Part shown: one piece after another, positions 1 through 7,109 of the stretch | Layout of the letters: each line of letters starts with the position of its first letter | How positions within the stretch are numbered: the stretch's first letter is position 1 | NCBI GenBank assembly: GCA_030042795.1 | Contig: JASHYZ010000028.1 | Span: 1-13,748, forward strand | Source of the DNA: Terriglobia bacterium | Lineage (GTDB): Bacteria > Acidobacteriota > Terriglobia > UBA7540 | Direction: 5' to 3' | Length of the DNA: 13,748 nucleotides | Program-made: the position numbers and the translations under genes | Notes under the pieces: generated by a model | The model's database searches: none | Seen by the model: only the letters and a program-made list of their open reading frames with translations | What the model was told of the DNA's origin: nothing

Positions 1-235
1 CCATGCTGACATAGATGCCAGGTGGGGCCGTCTGGTTGCACTATATTATGCGAGACTCAATAGTCTCCAGTCCCAGAAGTTGATGAGCTAATTGTGATGC
101 CGATTGCTCTGAAGAATCACTCGTTCTGCCCGCGACCGGCCTTTTCAAATTAGATCACGAACCAGTGTGACAGGAGAGTAGCCTAGAAAGAAGCCGGCTT
201 CCTCGAAGCTCTCTTCATACGATCTCTCCGAACAG
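1..235. other. Non-coding end region downstream of the receptor gene
   Basis: I see no gene in these 235 bases. They lie 3' of the minus-strand receptor gene. Positions 52-67 form a perfect inverted repeat (GAGACT, loop CAAT, AGTCTC), just to the right of a TATATT at 42-47. This could be a promoter with an operator, or just a hairpin; no gene in the window is positioned to use it. A weak terminator-like palindrome at 190-201 is listed separately. Confidence 0.4.
187..201 (-). terminator. Weak terminator-like palindrome after the receptor gene
   Basis: The palindrome GAAGCCGGCTTC at 190-201 lies about 35 bases beyond the receptor stop codon. Read on the minus strand it is followed by TTTCT. 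The stem is only 4 bp around a CCGG loop and the T run is interrupted, so at best this is a poor intrinsic terminator. Position is the main support. Confidence 0.2.
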
Positions 236-3200
236 TCAGAACAACAGCTTGAACGCCAACTGGATTACCCTGGGCCCTTCATTGGGCATGGTGCTGGTGA
301 TTATGCCAAACGTCCCGGGAGCAAGGCTGGTACTGGGCGCACCGAACTGGGTGTGATTCCAAGCGTTGTAAAATTCGGCGCGGAATTCGGTGTTTAATCG
401 CTCAGTGATACGCGTGTGCTTGAACGCAGCGATGTCCCAATTGTTGATACCAGGCTCTTCTATACTGTTGCGGGCCGAATCTCCCTGCAGGTGGATGGCG
501 TTGGGGCAGTTCGCAGTCGTCGGAGCCAGGTCACCCACAGGGCAGCCCGGATACACAAATGAATTGATGTTGAGCCAGTCCGTGTAGGTTTTGTGGGAAG
601 GGTAAGCAGGCCCGACCTTGTCGGGAAAGGAGGTTGCGAAGGCTCCCATAACCTGCCAGTCCGCGGGTAACGTAACATCCTCAAATTGACCGCTGGAAAA
701 AGTCGTGATGCCACTAACTTCCCAGCCTTCCACCAGCTTGTTCAGCGCTCCCGATACGCTCCCAAGGTAGCGCTGGCCCCGGCCGAAGGGCAGGTTATAC
801 ACATAGCTCAGCACGAAACGATTACGTACATCGTAGTCTCCGTTGCCCTTGTCGATCGTCTTGAAGCAGCACTGGGAGGCTGAGAAGTCGTCCGTGTTGC
901 CCAAGTCGAGCGTATGGCTCCAGGTGTAAGCTACATTCAGGAACATGCCGCTGCCGATCCGCTTAGTAAAACGTACGGCAAGGCCGTTGTAACTGGACCA
1001 ACCCCCGTTGTAATCGAGGAGGATCCAACTATAGTCCGGGTAGGGAACGCGGTCCGCAATGGGGATGGTACCCGATGCATCAAAAGTCGGCGCATCTTCA
1101 TTCCGCCGCTGAGGGAGCCTCTGGCCTACATTGCCGATGTAACCCACATCCAGGAACATGTTGTGGGAGAACGTATGCTGGATGTCGTAGTCCCATTGCT
1201 GGACATAGGGCGTGCGACTGCGCTTGTCCAGGCTGAACGGCACGTCGGTTCCGCTGCCCAAACTGCCCACCGGAAACAGACTCGACATGGAGAGCGTGGG
1301 CTTGGTGGGATCGGAATTCAATGTCTGGGTGGTGTAAAAGGCGGGCAGGACCACTTCAAATTGGAGCTCATTCCAGTTGTCGGTGGCGTAAAAGATGCCG
1401 AACGCCCCGCGCACTACCGTGTTGTGGAGGAATGAAGGGCTGTAAGAAAATCCGACCCGGGGAGCGAAGTTGTGCCACTCCGGATCGACGATGCCGTTCC
1501 GCACAGCGCCGGTGCGCGAATACTCTACCAGTTGCGTCGAGGGATCAAACCAGCCGGTCTTGGAACTGCGGTCCCACGGGGTTTGACCATATTCGTACCG
1601 GAGTCCGACATTGAGAGTGAGGTTGGAACGAACGCGCCAGTTATCCTGCAAGAACCCCGCGTAATAGTTGCTGATGAGGTCCTGCGAGGAGTCGCCGACG
1701 GAAGCGGTGGCATTCAGCGGATCGCCCAGGAGGAAGTCACCCAGGCTGTTACTGCTAAAAAGGCCCGTAAAGCTGACGCCTGGCACGCCGCTAAAATCAG
1801 TGATTTGATTGAACAATTCGTGAATGTAGTTGAATCCCATTTTGAGGTTGTGGTTGCCGCGCACGACGCTAAGGTTGTCCACCACCTGGAAATCCTGATC
1901 GAGCGCACCAATAGACTCCGCTGGAGAGCCCGGATCGCTAAAGTCGGAGACCCCGGCATCCGGCACCCCAAAATCAAACGGATTGGTAGACGTGTTTGTG
2001 AATCCCAAAGCCGACTGAGCATAGTTCTCAGTGAGAGCGCCCTGGCCCACAAGGTATGTCCTGCCTCGGTTGTACCCCAGCCGCGCCTCGTTAACGATAG
2101 TTGGTGAGAAGGTATGGGTCTCGGTAAGCGTGAACAGGGTGTCGGAAAGAGGCCATGAAGTTCCGGATAACGGGAGAGCGCCCGGAGCGAAAGTGGGGCG
2201 GTTATCGTGGGTGAAAGAACCCCAAAGCTGGTCGCGTGAGGTCAGCGCTTCGTCCACCCGGGCGTTATATTGATCGCTGTTAACGTAACCCCTCGCTGAA
2301 ATGAAATAGTTGTAAACGGGGAACCCATAGGGCGTAGACGGCGGCGCGTTTGCCACGTTCGGCGCCGGCCAATAGGGAAGCCATTTCTGCGTGACGGAGT
2401 TGAGCATACCCGTGGGGATCACATTCCCCGGAAAGGGCTGCCCGGTGGCAGGATTGATGACATTGACGCAATGGGGGGAAACTGTGCCAGCCGGAACAGA
2501 TTGGCAGTAAGCGGAGTTGGTGGGGAAAAACCCGGTCCCGTAACTATTGTCAGCCAGATTTCCAGCCAATTGCGCAGGGCTGGGATCGAGCGCGGTCTCG
2601 TTCGTCACCGTGGGATTGCGCAGGCCCTCATAAGAAAAGAAGAAGAAGGTCTTGTCGCGGCCGTTGTAGTGTGGCAATACGACGGGACCACCGATTGTTG
2701 CCCCAAAGTCGTTGTAGCGGACGATGCCCTTGGGCAGGCCAGCCAGATTGGAGAAGAAGTTGTTCGCATTCAGGATGTTGTTTTCAACGTAGTCGTAGGC
2801 GTCGCCGTGAATGCTATTCGACCCTGATTTCAGCGTGGTATTGATTACGGCCGCCGACCTTCCATACTCCGCCGAGAAATTGCTGGTTTGAACGTTGATC
2901 TCCTGGATGGCGTCAAAGGAGGGCCGCAGGTTGGCGCTTCCGAAGCGCGCATTGCGGGACTCAATGCCATCGACAATAAAGCTCTCGTCCGATTCGCGCC
3001 CTCCTGCAACGCTCGTTGTTACGTTGCCCGATCCGGCTCCTGTCCAATAAGAGGCCGGGGAGTTCCCCTGGCCAACGGGCGCAACTCCCGCGGACAAGGA
3101 CACCAAATCGACGAAATTGCGGTTGACGATCGGCAGATTTTCAATCGCCGTCTCCTGGGTGATCTGGTTCATGGAGGATGTCTGGGTTTCGAGTTGTACC

Positions 3201-3586
3201 ACCCCTCCCGCGCTCACCTCCACGGTTTGCGTTGTGACCCCAACGCGCAGGGTAACGTCCACCCGCGGGCGCTGACCTACGAGGAGGTCAATATCCGAGA
3301 CGGTAGCGGTTTCGAACCCTTCCTTGGACGCTTCCACGGCGTAGCGCCCTGGTTTCAATTGGGCAAACAGGTAGTCGCCGCTGGCGTCCGAGGTGGCCTC
3401 GAACTTGATACCTGTGTCCATCGCCGTCAAGGTAACCTTGGCCTGGGGCACTACAGCTCCGCTGCTGTCGTGTACGGTGCCCAGAATGTCGCCGGTGATC
3501 GATTGTGCGAAGCCAGGACGAGTGATCAGCAGCAAACAGACGAGAGCTAAGGAGCAGGCAACTGCTTTCAAGCGGGTCCGGCACAT
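236..3586 (-). CDS. TonB-dependent receptor, Oar-like, with N-terminal carboxypeptidase-regulatory domain
   Basis: Outer-membrane active transporter, probably for oligosaccharides or other large nutrients, energised by TonB-ExbBD. The ATG at 3586 is chosen, giving 1116 residues, because AAAGGAGG (3591-3598) sits 4 nt upstream and the protein then opens with a clean signal peptide: basic MCRTRLK, a hydrophobic core, cleavage near Ala27 (GFA/QS). A carboxypeptidase-regulatory-like beta-sandwich follows at about 31-119 (ITGDILGTVHD, GDYLFAQLKPGRY). The plug is at about 130-262 (VDGIESRNARFGSANLRPSF, SAEYGRSAAVINTTLKSGSN), and the remaining 850 residues fit a beta-barrel ending in the aromatic residue typical of outer-membrane proteins (AFKLLF). 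This architecture is strongly expanded in Acidobacteriota. The substrate cannot be read from sequence. The divergent sugar-sensing regulator and sugar-acid dehydratase suggest a carbohydrate. An in-frame ATG at 3649 would add 21 residues but lacks a signal-peptide-like N-terminus. Confidence 0.9.
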   Translation of the reverse strand: MCRTRLKAVACSLALVCLLLITRPGFAQSITGDILGTVHDSSGAVVPQAKVTLTAMDTGIKFEATSDASGDYLFAQLKPGRYAVEASKEGFETATVSDIDLLVGQRPRVDVTLRVGVTTQTVEVSAGGVVQLETQTSSMNQITQETAIENLPIVNRNFVDLVSLSAGVAPVGQGNSPASYWTGAGSGNVTTSVAGGRESDESFIVDGIESRNARFGSANLRPSFDAIQEINVQTSNFSAEYGRSAAVINTTLKSGSNSIHGDAYDYVENNILNANNFFSNLAGLPKGIVRYNDFGATIGGPVVLPHYNGRDKTFFFFSYEGLRNPTVTNETALDPSPAQLAGNLADNSYGTGFFPTNSAYCQSVPAGTVSPHCVNVINPATGQPFPGNVIPTGMLNSVTQKWLPYWPAPNVANAPPSTPYGFPVYNYFISARGYVNSDQYNARVDEALTSRDQLWGSFTHDNRPTFAPGALPLSGTSWPLSDTLFTLTETHTFSPTIVNEARLGYNRGRTYLVGQGALTENYAQSALGFTNTSTNPFDFGVPDAGVSDFSDPGSPAESIGALDQDFQVVDNLSVVRGNHNLKMGFNYIHELFNQITDFSGVPGVSFTGLFSSNSLGDFLLGDPLNATASVGDSSQDLISNYYAGFLQDNWRVRSNLTLNVGLRYEYGQTPWDRSSKTGWFDPSTQLVEYSRTGAVRNGIVDPEWHNFAPRVGFSYSPSFLHNTVVRGAFGIFYATDNWNELQFEVVLPAFYTTQTLNSDPTKPTLSMSSLFPVGSLGSGTDVPFSLDKRSRTPYVQQWDYDIQHTFSHNMFLDVGYIGNVGQRLPQRRNEDAPTFDASGTIPIADRVPYPDYSWILLDYNGGWSSYNGLAVRFTKRIGSGMFLNVAYTWSHTLDLGNTDDFSASQCCFKTIDKGNGDYDVRNRFVLSYVYNLPFGRGQRYLGSVSGALNKLVEGWEVSGITTFSSGQFEDVTLPADWQVMGAFATSFPDKVGPAYPSHKTYTDWLNINSFVYPGCPVGDLAPTTANCPNAIHLQGDSARNSIEEPGINNWDIAAFKHTRITERLNTEFRAEFYNAWNHTQFGAPSTSLAPGTFGIITSTMPNEGPRVIQLAFKLLF

Positions 3587-3590
3587 AAAA

Positions 3591-3598
3591 CCTCCTTT
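3591..3598 (-). promoter_or_regulatory. Ribosome binding site that fixes the receptor start
   Basis: Minus-strand AAAGGAGG lies 4 nt upstream of the ATG at 3586. It favours the 1116-residue form over the 1137-residue form starting at 3649. Confidence 0.7.
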
Positions 3599-3607
3599 GC
3601 GATTCTC

Positions 3608-3629
3608 AAAAAGGCTTGTCCGCCCTTTT
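3608..3629 (-). promoter_or_regulatory. Leader hairpin next to the receptor ribosome binding site
   Basis: On the minus strand AAAAGGGC, loop GGACAA, GCCTTTTT forms an 8-bp stem with one G-T pair, ending in a run of five T. It lies 9 bases upstream of the AAAGGAGG. It could act as an attenuator-like terminator or a translation-modulating stem. The stem is AT-rich at its base, so it may be weak. Function is inferred. Confidence 0.35.
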
Positions 3630-3884
3630 GACGATCTGCCACCAAGCAACCCATAAGACCCGACACAGTCTCAAGCTTTCTTTCTTGTTCGTTGGCAAAA
3701 GCCGGGCTCGGAAGGGACCTTCCAAAGCCAGATTGGCAACCGGCGAACTAGGTTGGCCGGCAGTTCACGAGGGGTGCCAGACGGTCGCACAGCCCTACCG
3801 GTTTCGGCCCCACTTGGCGAGTCGCAAGATCGATGCACCTTGCACTTCCTTCCTCTCCAGCTAAACACCGACGCAATGTCGAAG

Positions 3885-3913
3885 TTTATATGTCTCGAAA
3901 CTTTATTTGTCAA
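3885..3913 (-). promoter_or_regulatory. Leftward sigma70-type promoter for the receptor
   Basis: On the minus strand the -35 is TTGACA (3913-3908), then exactly 17 nt, then the -10 TATAAA (3890-3885). This is a perfect -35, a 5/6 match at -10 and optimal spacing. It points at the receptor gene. The -35 lies inside the inverted repeat at 3902-3922, so a protein bound there would block RNA polymerase. Confidence 0.7.
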
Positions 3914-3922
3914 GACAATAAA
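3902..3922. promoter_or_regulatory. Inverted repeat overlapping the leftward -35: candidate operator
   Basis: The arms TTTATTTGTC (3902-3911) and GACAATAAA (3914-3922) are complementary apart from one extra T in the left arm. The core TTGTC-AA-GACAA is perfect. The repeat covers the leftward -35 and lies about 22 bp upstream of the rightward -35. This is the geometry expected for a dimeric repressor controlling the divergent pair. The neighbouring IclR-HTH/sugar-binding protein is the obvious candidate ligand, by inference. Confidence 0.55.
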
Positions 3923-3942
3923 TTTTTCATTGACTGAAAATT
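3921..3942. promoter_or_regulatory. Second inverted repeat abutting the rightward -35
   Basis: The arms AATTTTTCA (3921-3929) and TGAAAATT (3935-3942), separated by TTGAC, are complementary except for one extra T in the left arm. The right arm ends one base before the rightward -35. Possible second operator or activator site; AT-richness makes chance resemblance more likely here than for the first repeat. Confidence 0.35.
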
Positions 3943-3943
3943 C

Positions 3944-3972
3944 TTGACATCCCTCTGGGCTGGCGATATCAA
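3944..3972 (+). promoter_or_regulatory. Rightward sigma70-type promoter for the regulator-dehydratase operon
   Basis: TTGACA (3944-3949), 17 nt, then TATCAA (3967-3972): a perfect -35 with optimal spacing and a 4/6 match at -10. It predicts a start near 3979 and a leader of about 47 nt before the regulator ATG at 4026. It is divergent from the receptor promoter, with 30 bp between the two -35 boxes. Confidence 0.55.
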
Positions 3973-4025
3973 TTACACCTCGGCCGGCCGCTTGCCGTTC
4001 CGGCACCGGAGGCTGATTGTAAGAG

Positions 4026-5267
4026 ATGGAAGCATCCCTCGCCAAATCCGAAAACGAGCGGTTGATTGGCACGAAGGACGCCGCCCAAAAGCCGCCATCT
4101 CCTGACGCAGCCACGCGGTACCACGTGGAAGTACTCGGGAAGGCGCTTGACATTCTGGATGTCCTCAAAATTTCCCGGACAGACCTGCGCCTCACAGACA
4201 TTGCCGAAAAGACGGGCATTGACGTCAGCACTACCTTCCGTTTGCTGCGTACGTTGGAGAGTCGTGGCTACGTATTGCGCCAGAACGGCACCAAGCTGTT
4301 CCGCCACGGCCTCGGCTTTCGTGCTTACCGCATCGGCTACGCGCAGCTCGCCAGTGATCAGCCGTTCTCGCGAAAGGTGACGCAGGGCCTGATGGAGGCC
4401 GCGGCAAAGTTGCGTGTGGAGTTAGTGGTTGCTGACAACCGCGACAGTCCCGAAGAGGCCGTTAAGAGCGCAGCTTGGCTGATCTCACAAAAGGTCGATT
4501 TTGTGATTGAATACGAGTTTCACTACCGCGTGGCGCCGGTACTTTCGAACATGTTTTCCAAAGCCGGAATCCCTACTCTGGCCATCGATATTCCACAGCC
4601 CTGCGCCGTTTATTTCGGCGCCAACAACTATGCGGTGGGCAAGGCCGGCGGAGATACCTTGGCGCGGTTTGCCCAGGAAAAGTGGCGAGGACGCGTTGAC
4701 CGTATCTTGCTCCTGGAAATTCCCGAGGCGGGGCCGGTTCCGCACTCCAGGGTGATCGGGACTCTAGATGGAGTCCGTAGCGTGTTGCCGAAACTCAGCG
4801 AAAAATGCGTGCTTCACCGAAACGGCAAAGGAACCGAGACGGGAGGCTACCTGGCAACCCGGCGCGTGCTTCGTTCCCTGGCGCGGCGCGAACGACTGCT
4901 GATTGCCGCGGCCAATGACAATAGCGCCCGCGGCGCCATTCACGCAGTGCGCGAGGCCGCCCGGGAACGGACCACCGCCATCATGGCTCAAGGATGGGGG
5001 CCGGATGAGGCGTTGGATCAGGAGCTGCATAAGCCGGAAAGCCCCCTTATCGGCGCCGTGGCTTATTTTCCGGAGCAGTACGGCGCACGGATATTACCGA
5101 TCGTTCTTCAATGCCTGAACAGCCAACCCGTGCCGCCCGCCGTTTACATCGAACACAAGCTTTTCACCAAGAGCCAGGCCTCACCCTCTGCGGCCGGCAA
5201 CCACGTGGCCGGATCTGCTACGGCCGCTATGCCGGCAGCACGGCCTGGAGCGGTGGGCAGCCCCTAA
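4026..5267 (+). CDS. Hybrid transcriptional regulator: IclR-type HTH fused to a LacI/RbsB-like sugar-binding domain
   Basis: A 413-residue predicted cytoplasmic regulator. Residues 36-105 match the IclR winged helix: GKALDILDVLK, LRLTDIAEKTGIDVSTTFRL (recognition helix), LLRTLESRGYVLR, LGFRAYRIG. In place of the usual IclR GAF-like effector domain, residues about 115-380 resemble a periplasmic-binding-protein type 1 fold as in LacI or RbsB: FSRKVTQGLMEAAAKL, VVADNRDSPEEAVKSAAWLI, GIPTLAIDIPQP, GANNYAVGKAGG, LIAAANDNSARGAIHAVREA. The last carries the N-D pair typical of sugar contacts. The final 30 residues are Ala/Pro/Gly-rich and probably disordered. There is no signal peptide. GGAGG at 4008-4012 is 13 nt from the ATG, rather far, so initiation may be modest. 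It is divergent from the receptor and 20 bp upstream of the dehydratase, so it probably senses a sugar and controls both promoters. Confidence 0.85.
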   Translation: MEASLAKSENERLIGTKDAAQKPPSPDAATRYHVEVLGKALDILDVLKISRTDLRLTDIAEKTGIDVSTTFRLLRTLESRGYVLRQNGTKLFRHGLGFRAYRIGYAQLASDQPFSRKVTQGLMEAAAKLRVELVVADNRDSPEEAVKSAAWLISQKVDFVIEYEFHYRVAPVLSNMFSKAGIPTLAIDIPQPCAVYFGANNYAVGKAGGDTLARFAQEKWRGRVDRILLLEIPEAGPVPHSRVIGTLDGVRSVLPKLSEKCVLHRNGKGTETGGYLATRRVLRSLARRERLLIAAANDNSARGAIHAVREAARERTTAIMAQGWGPDEALDQELHKPESPLIGAVAYFPEQYGARILPIVLQCLNSQPVPPAVYIEHKLFTKSQASPSAAGNHVAGSATAAMPAARPGAVGSP

Positions 5268-5271
5268 AAGT

Positions 5272-5280
5272 AGAAGGAGG
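5272..5280 (+). promoter_or_regulatory. Strong ribosome binding site that fixes the dehydratase start
   Basis: AGAAGGAGG, then 7 nt, then GTG at 5288. It decides for a GTG start over an in-frame ATG at 5111, which would overlap the regulator by 157 bp and add 59 residues unrelated to the enolase fold. Confidence 0.8.
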
Positions 5281-5287
5281 TCTCCCT

Positions 5288-6424
5288 GTGCGCATCACCG
5301 AGATCAAAGTTCATCCGGTACCCATGCAGGGCTCGTGGTTGAGCGAAGGGCTCATCGCCAACCCCATGTCGATCTATCCCGAGTATCGGGAAAAGCGGCA
5401 GAGTTGGTATGGCCCGATGACGTCGGCTGTCGTCGAGATTCTGACCGACTCTGGAATCAGTGGTCTCGGTACAGTGGGAGGCGGCAAAGGCAGGCTGGCG
5501 CCGGTTGTGGTTGACGAGCAGTTCAGAAATCTGCTCGTTGGGCGCAATCCCTTCGATGTCGAATTACTCTGGGAGCAGATGTTCCGCGCCTCGCTGTTCT
5601 ATGGACGCAAGGGAGCGGTGATCGAGGTGATCAGCGGCATTGACCTGGCGCTATGGGACATCATCGGCAAAGCGGCCGGACAGCCGGTTTACAACCTGAT
5701 TGGAGGCAAGACGAAGGAGAAGATCCCCGTCTACGTCACGGGGAATCTGACTGAGCGGCATCTGCAAGAGGGATTCCGGCACGTTAAGCTGGCAGTACCA
5801 CATGGTCCGGCAGACGGGAGGGCAGGGCTCAAGAAGAATGTCGAATTGGTGGAGCGCACCCGGAGCTTAATGGGGCCCGAGGGCGACATCATGCTTGATT
5901 GCTATATGGCCCTCGATGTTCGCTACGCCATTGCCCTCGCCAAAGCTGTAGCCGGTCTGGGCGTCCTTTGGATCGAAGAGCCGGTGCCGCCTGACCAGAT
6001 TGCATCCTATCGTCAGATCAAGGATGCAGTGCCGGAAATCCTGATCACCGGAGGCGAGCACGAATTTACCCGATACGGTTTTCGCGACCTGATTGAAGCG
6101 CGAGCGGTGGACATCCTTCAGCCTGATATTTATCGCGCCGGGGGGCTCTCCGAGCTCAAGAAAATCGCCGCTATGGCCAGCGCGCACGATCTGCCGGTGA
6201 TCCCGCACGGCGTCGGGGCTCCAACTTATCATTTCGTGATGGCGACGCACAACTCACCACGAGCGGAGTTCGTCGATATTTTTGCGCAGGGCGGTAACCC
6301 AATCCTGCGAGGGGAGCCGGAGCCGAAGAATGGCTACTTGGAGTTGCCGGACAGGCCGGGTTTCGGTTATGATCTCGATCCCGGAATTCTGGCTGGCGAC
6401 AAGCCGGCGGCGCTGATCTGGTAG
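5288..6424 (+). CDS. Enolase-superfamily acid-sugar dehydratase, L-rhamnonate dehydratase-like
   Basis: A 378-residue mandelate racemase/muconate lactonizing-type enzyme. Such enzymes abstract the proton alpha to a carboxylate using Mg2+ and lose water to give a 2-keto-3-deoxy sugar acid. Metal ligands are visible as D204 (MLDC), E230 (WIEEP) and E257 (GGEH), and the His-Asp catalytic dyad as D280 (LQPD) and H307 (IPHG). K167 lies in GFRHVKLAVPHGPADG, which resembles the KMP..GPxDG segment of L-rhamnonate dehydratase. The N-terminal PMSIYPEYREKRQSW and C-terminal NGYLELPDRPGFG also recall that family, from memory of E. coli RhmD. Length is near the usual 380-400. Another C6 acid-sugar substrate is possible, so I give no symbol. 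It is probably co-transcribed with the regulator 20 bp upstream. No aldolase, kinase or dehydrogenase for the rest of such a pathway follows in the window. Confidence 0.85.
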   Translation: MRITEIKVHPVPMQGSWLSEGLIANPMSIYPEYREKRQSWYGPMTSAVVEILTDSGISGLGTVGGGKGRLAPVVVDEQFRNLLVGRNPFDVELLWEQMFRASLFYGRKGAVIEVISGIDLALWDIIGKAAGQPVYNLIGGKTKEKIPVYVTGNLTERHLQEGFRHVKLAVPHGPADGRAGLKKNVELVERTRSLMGPEGDIMLDCYMALDVRYAIALAKAVAGLGVLWIEEPVPPDQIASYRQIKDAVPEILITGGEHEFTRYGFRDLIEARAVDILQPDIYRAGGLSELKKIAAMASAHDLPVIPHGVGAPTYHFVMATHNSPRAEFVDIFAQGGNPILRGEPEPKNGYLELPDRPGFGYDLDPGILAGDKPAALIW

Positions 6425-6590
6425 GTGGAAGCTATCTGGCATTTTCCGGTATTTAGCCGATGATTTTTGCGCTGAGGCACCGAAGCCAGACGGCGGCAGC
6501 GGTCAGGATGCCTTACACCTCGGCCACCTCGGGCGGACAGATCACGCTAATCCAACCGGACATTTCACATGCTAACGACACGCCTGCAAA

Positions 6591-6654
6591 AGCCCCCTTG
6601 ACAATGCTCCCCACGGCAAGGTAAATAAGTTATCCCGCGGGAGCAGAAGGGGCT
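6591..6654. repeat. Two-part imperfect inverted repeat enclosing a promoter-like sequence
   Basis: AGCCCCCTT (6591-6599) pairs with AAGGGGCT (6647-6654), with one extra C. Inside it, TGCTCCC (6605-6611) pairs perfectly with GGGAGCA (6639-6645). Together they make about 15 bp of stem with a small asymmetric internal loop and a 27-nt apical loop. Within the structure lie TTGACA (6598-6603) and, 18 nt on, TAAATA (6622-6627), a possible plus-strand promoter. Whether the structure acts in DNA or RNA is unknown. Confidence 0.45.
6598..6627 (+). promoter_or_regulatory. Possible promoter inside the intergenic inverted repeat
   Basis: A perfect TTGACA, 18-nt spacer and TAAATA (3/6 match to TATAAT). 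It points toward the ASH/FN3 gene about 640 bp downstream, or toward an unannotated transcript. Weak evidence. Confidence 0.25.
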
Positions 6655-7109
6655 GAGACCGGTGAGTTGCCGGTTGAGAGTGCTTCCGGAACCGCAGAGT
6701 AGGGTCACTCTACGGGGCAGTCGGGGAATCTGATGGCCCAAACTACAACTGGAGGTTTTAGCATAAACCTTCATGTCATGATGCCTGAATGCCCTTCGAG
6801 GGGCGGCCGCTCTAACCCTGAGGATCGCCCTACAAGTCTGGCAGTCAAATCAGGCGAGGCGCTCGTTGCGCCTGTTGCAATTGCGAATAGTCGGGGTTAT
6901 GGCCTTCTTCAGTGACGGCGGTCAGGTTTCGCTCCTGACGGCCTACCATTCGCCCAAAAGGCGCTTTATGGCCAATCTACAGGGGCTCCGTGCCCAGCTA
7001 GAAAGACGATAGCAACACAGCGTGGTGTCCGCACGCCGGCGTCACTGGCCGGTGCCGTGGGCTACGCTTTCCACTAAGTAACGCACGCGACAACTGAAGG
7101 GGGAGGTTG

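Larger units (their letters stand above)
3587..3878 (-). promoter_or_regulatory. Predicted long 5' leader of the receptor mRNA
   Basis: If transcription starts about 7 nt after the leftward -10 (3885-3890), the receptor mRNA has a leader of about 290 nt. I found no known riboswitch consensus in it. It contains a CCGGC/GCCGG stem (3740-3744 with 3756-3760) and the hairpin at 3608-3629. An open frame spans it (minus strand 4231-3671), but that frame runs through both promoters and has no ribosome binding site, so I treat the stretch as untranslated. Confidence 0.35.

Noticed and set aside
52..67. Perfect inverted repeat GAGACT-CAAT-AGTCTC as a terminator or operator
   Set aside because: No T run follows, and no gene in the window is placed to be controlled by it; it is mentioned only in the description of the end region.
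2888..3550. Long plus-strand open frame (220 codons) opposite the receptor gene, with others at 914-1435 and 1472-2107
   Set aside because: They lie antisense to a receptor with clear domain motifs, show no family motifs of their own, and are expected by chance in GC-rich coding DNA.
3671..4231. Minus-strand open frame of 186 codons spanning the divergent promoter region
   Set aside because: It overlaps the regulator HTH coding region antisense, runs through both promoters and has no ribosome binding site or recognisable product.
5111..5287. N-terminal extension of the dehydratase to an ATG at 5111
   Set aside because: It would overlap the regulator by 157 bp. The added residues do not belong to the enolase fold, and a strong ribosome binding site supports the GTG at 5288.
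6640..6720. Thiamine-pyrophosphate riboswitch, suggested by GGCTGAGA at 6651-6658
   Set aside because: The second conserved element (GAACCTGAT followed by the terminal stem) is absent; only GGAACCG follows. The next gene is not a thiamine gene.
6733..6915. Plus-strand open frame of 60 codons in the intergenic region
   Set aside because: No family motif or convincing coding character, and it overlaps several inverted repeats.
6899..7012. Small plus-strand open frame of 37 codons (MAFFSDGGQV...LQGLRAQLERR)
   Set aside because: The ribosome binding site is weak, a hairpin sits inside the frame and I know no family for it. It may be the remnant of a longer gene, but sequence alone does not support it.
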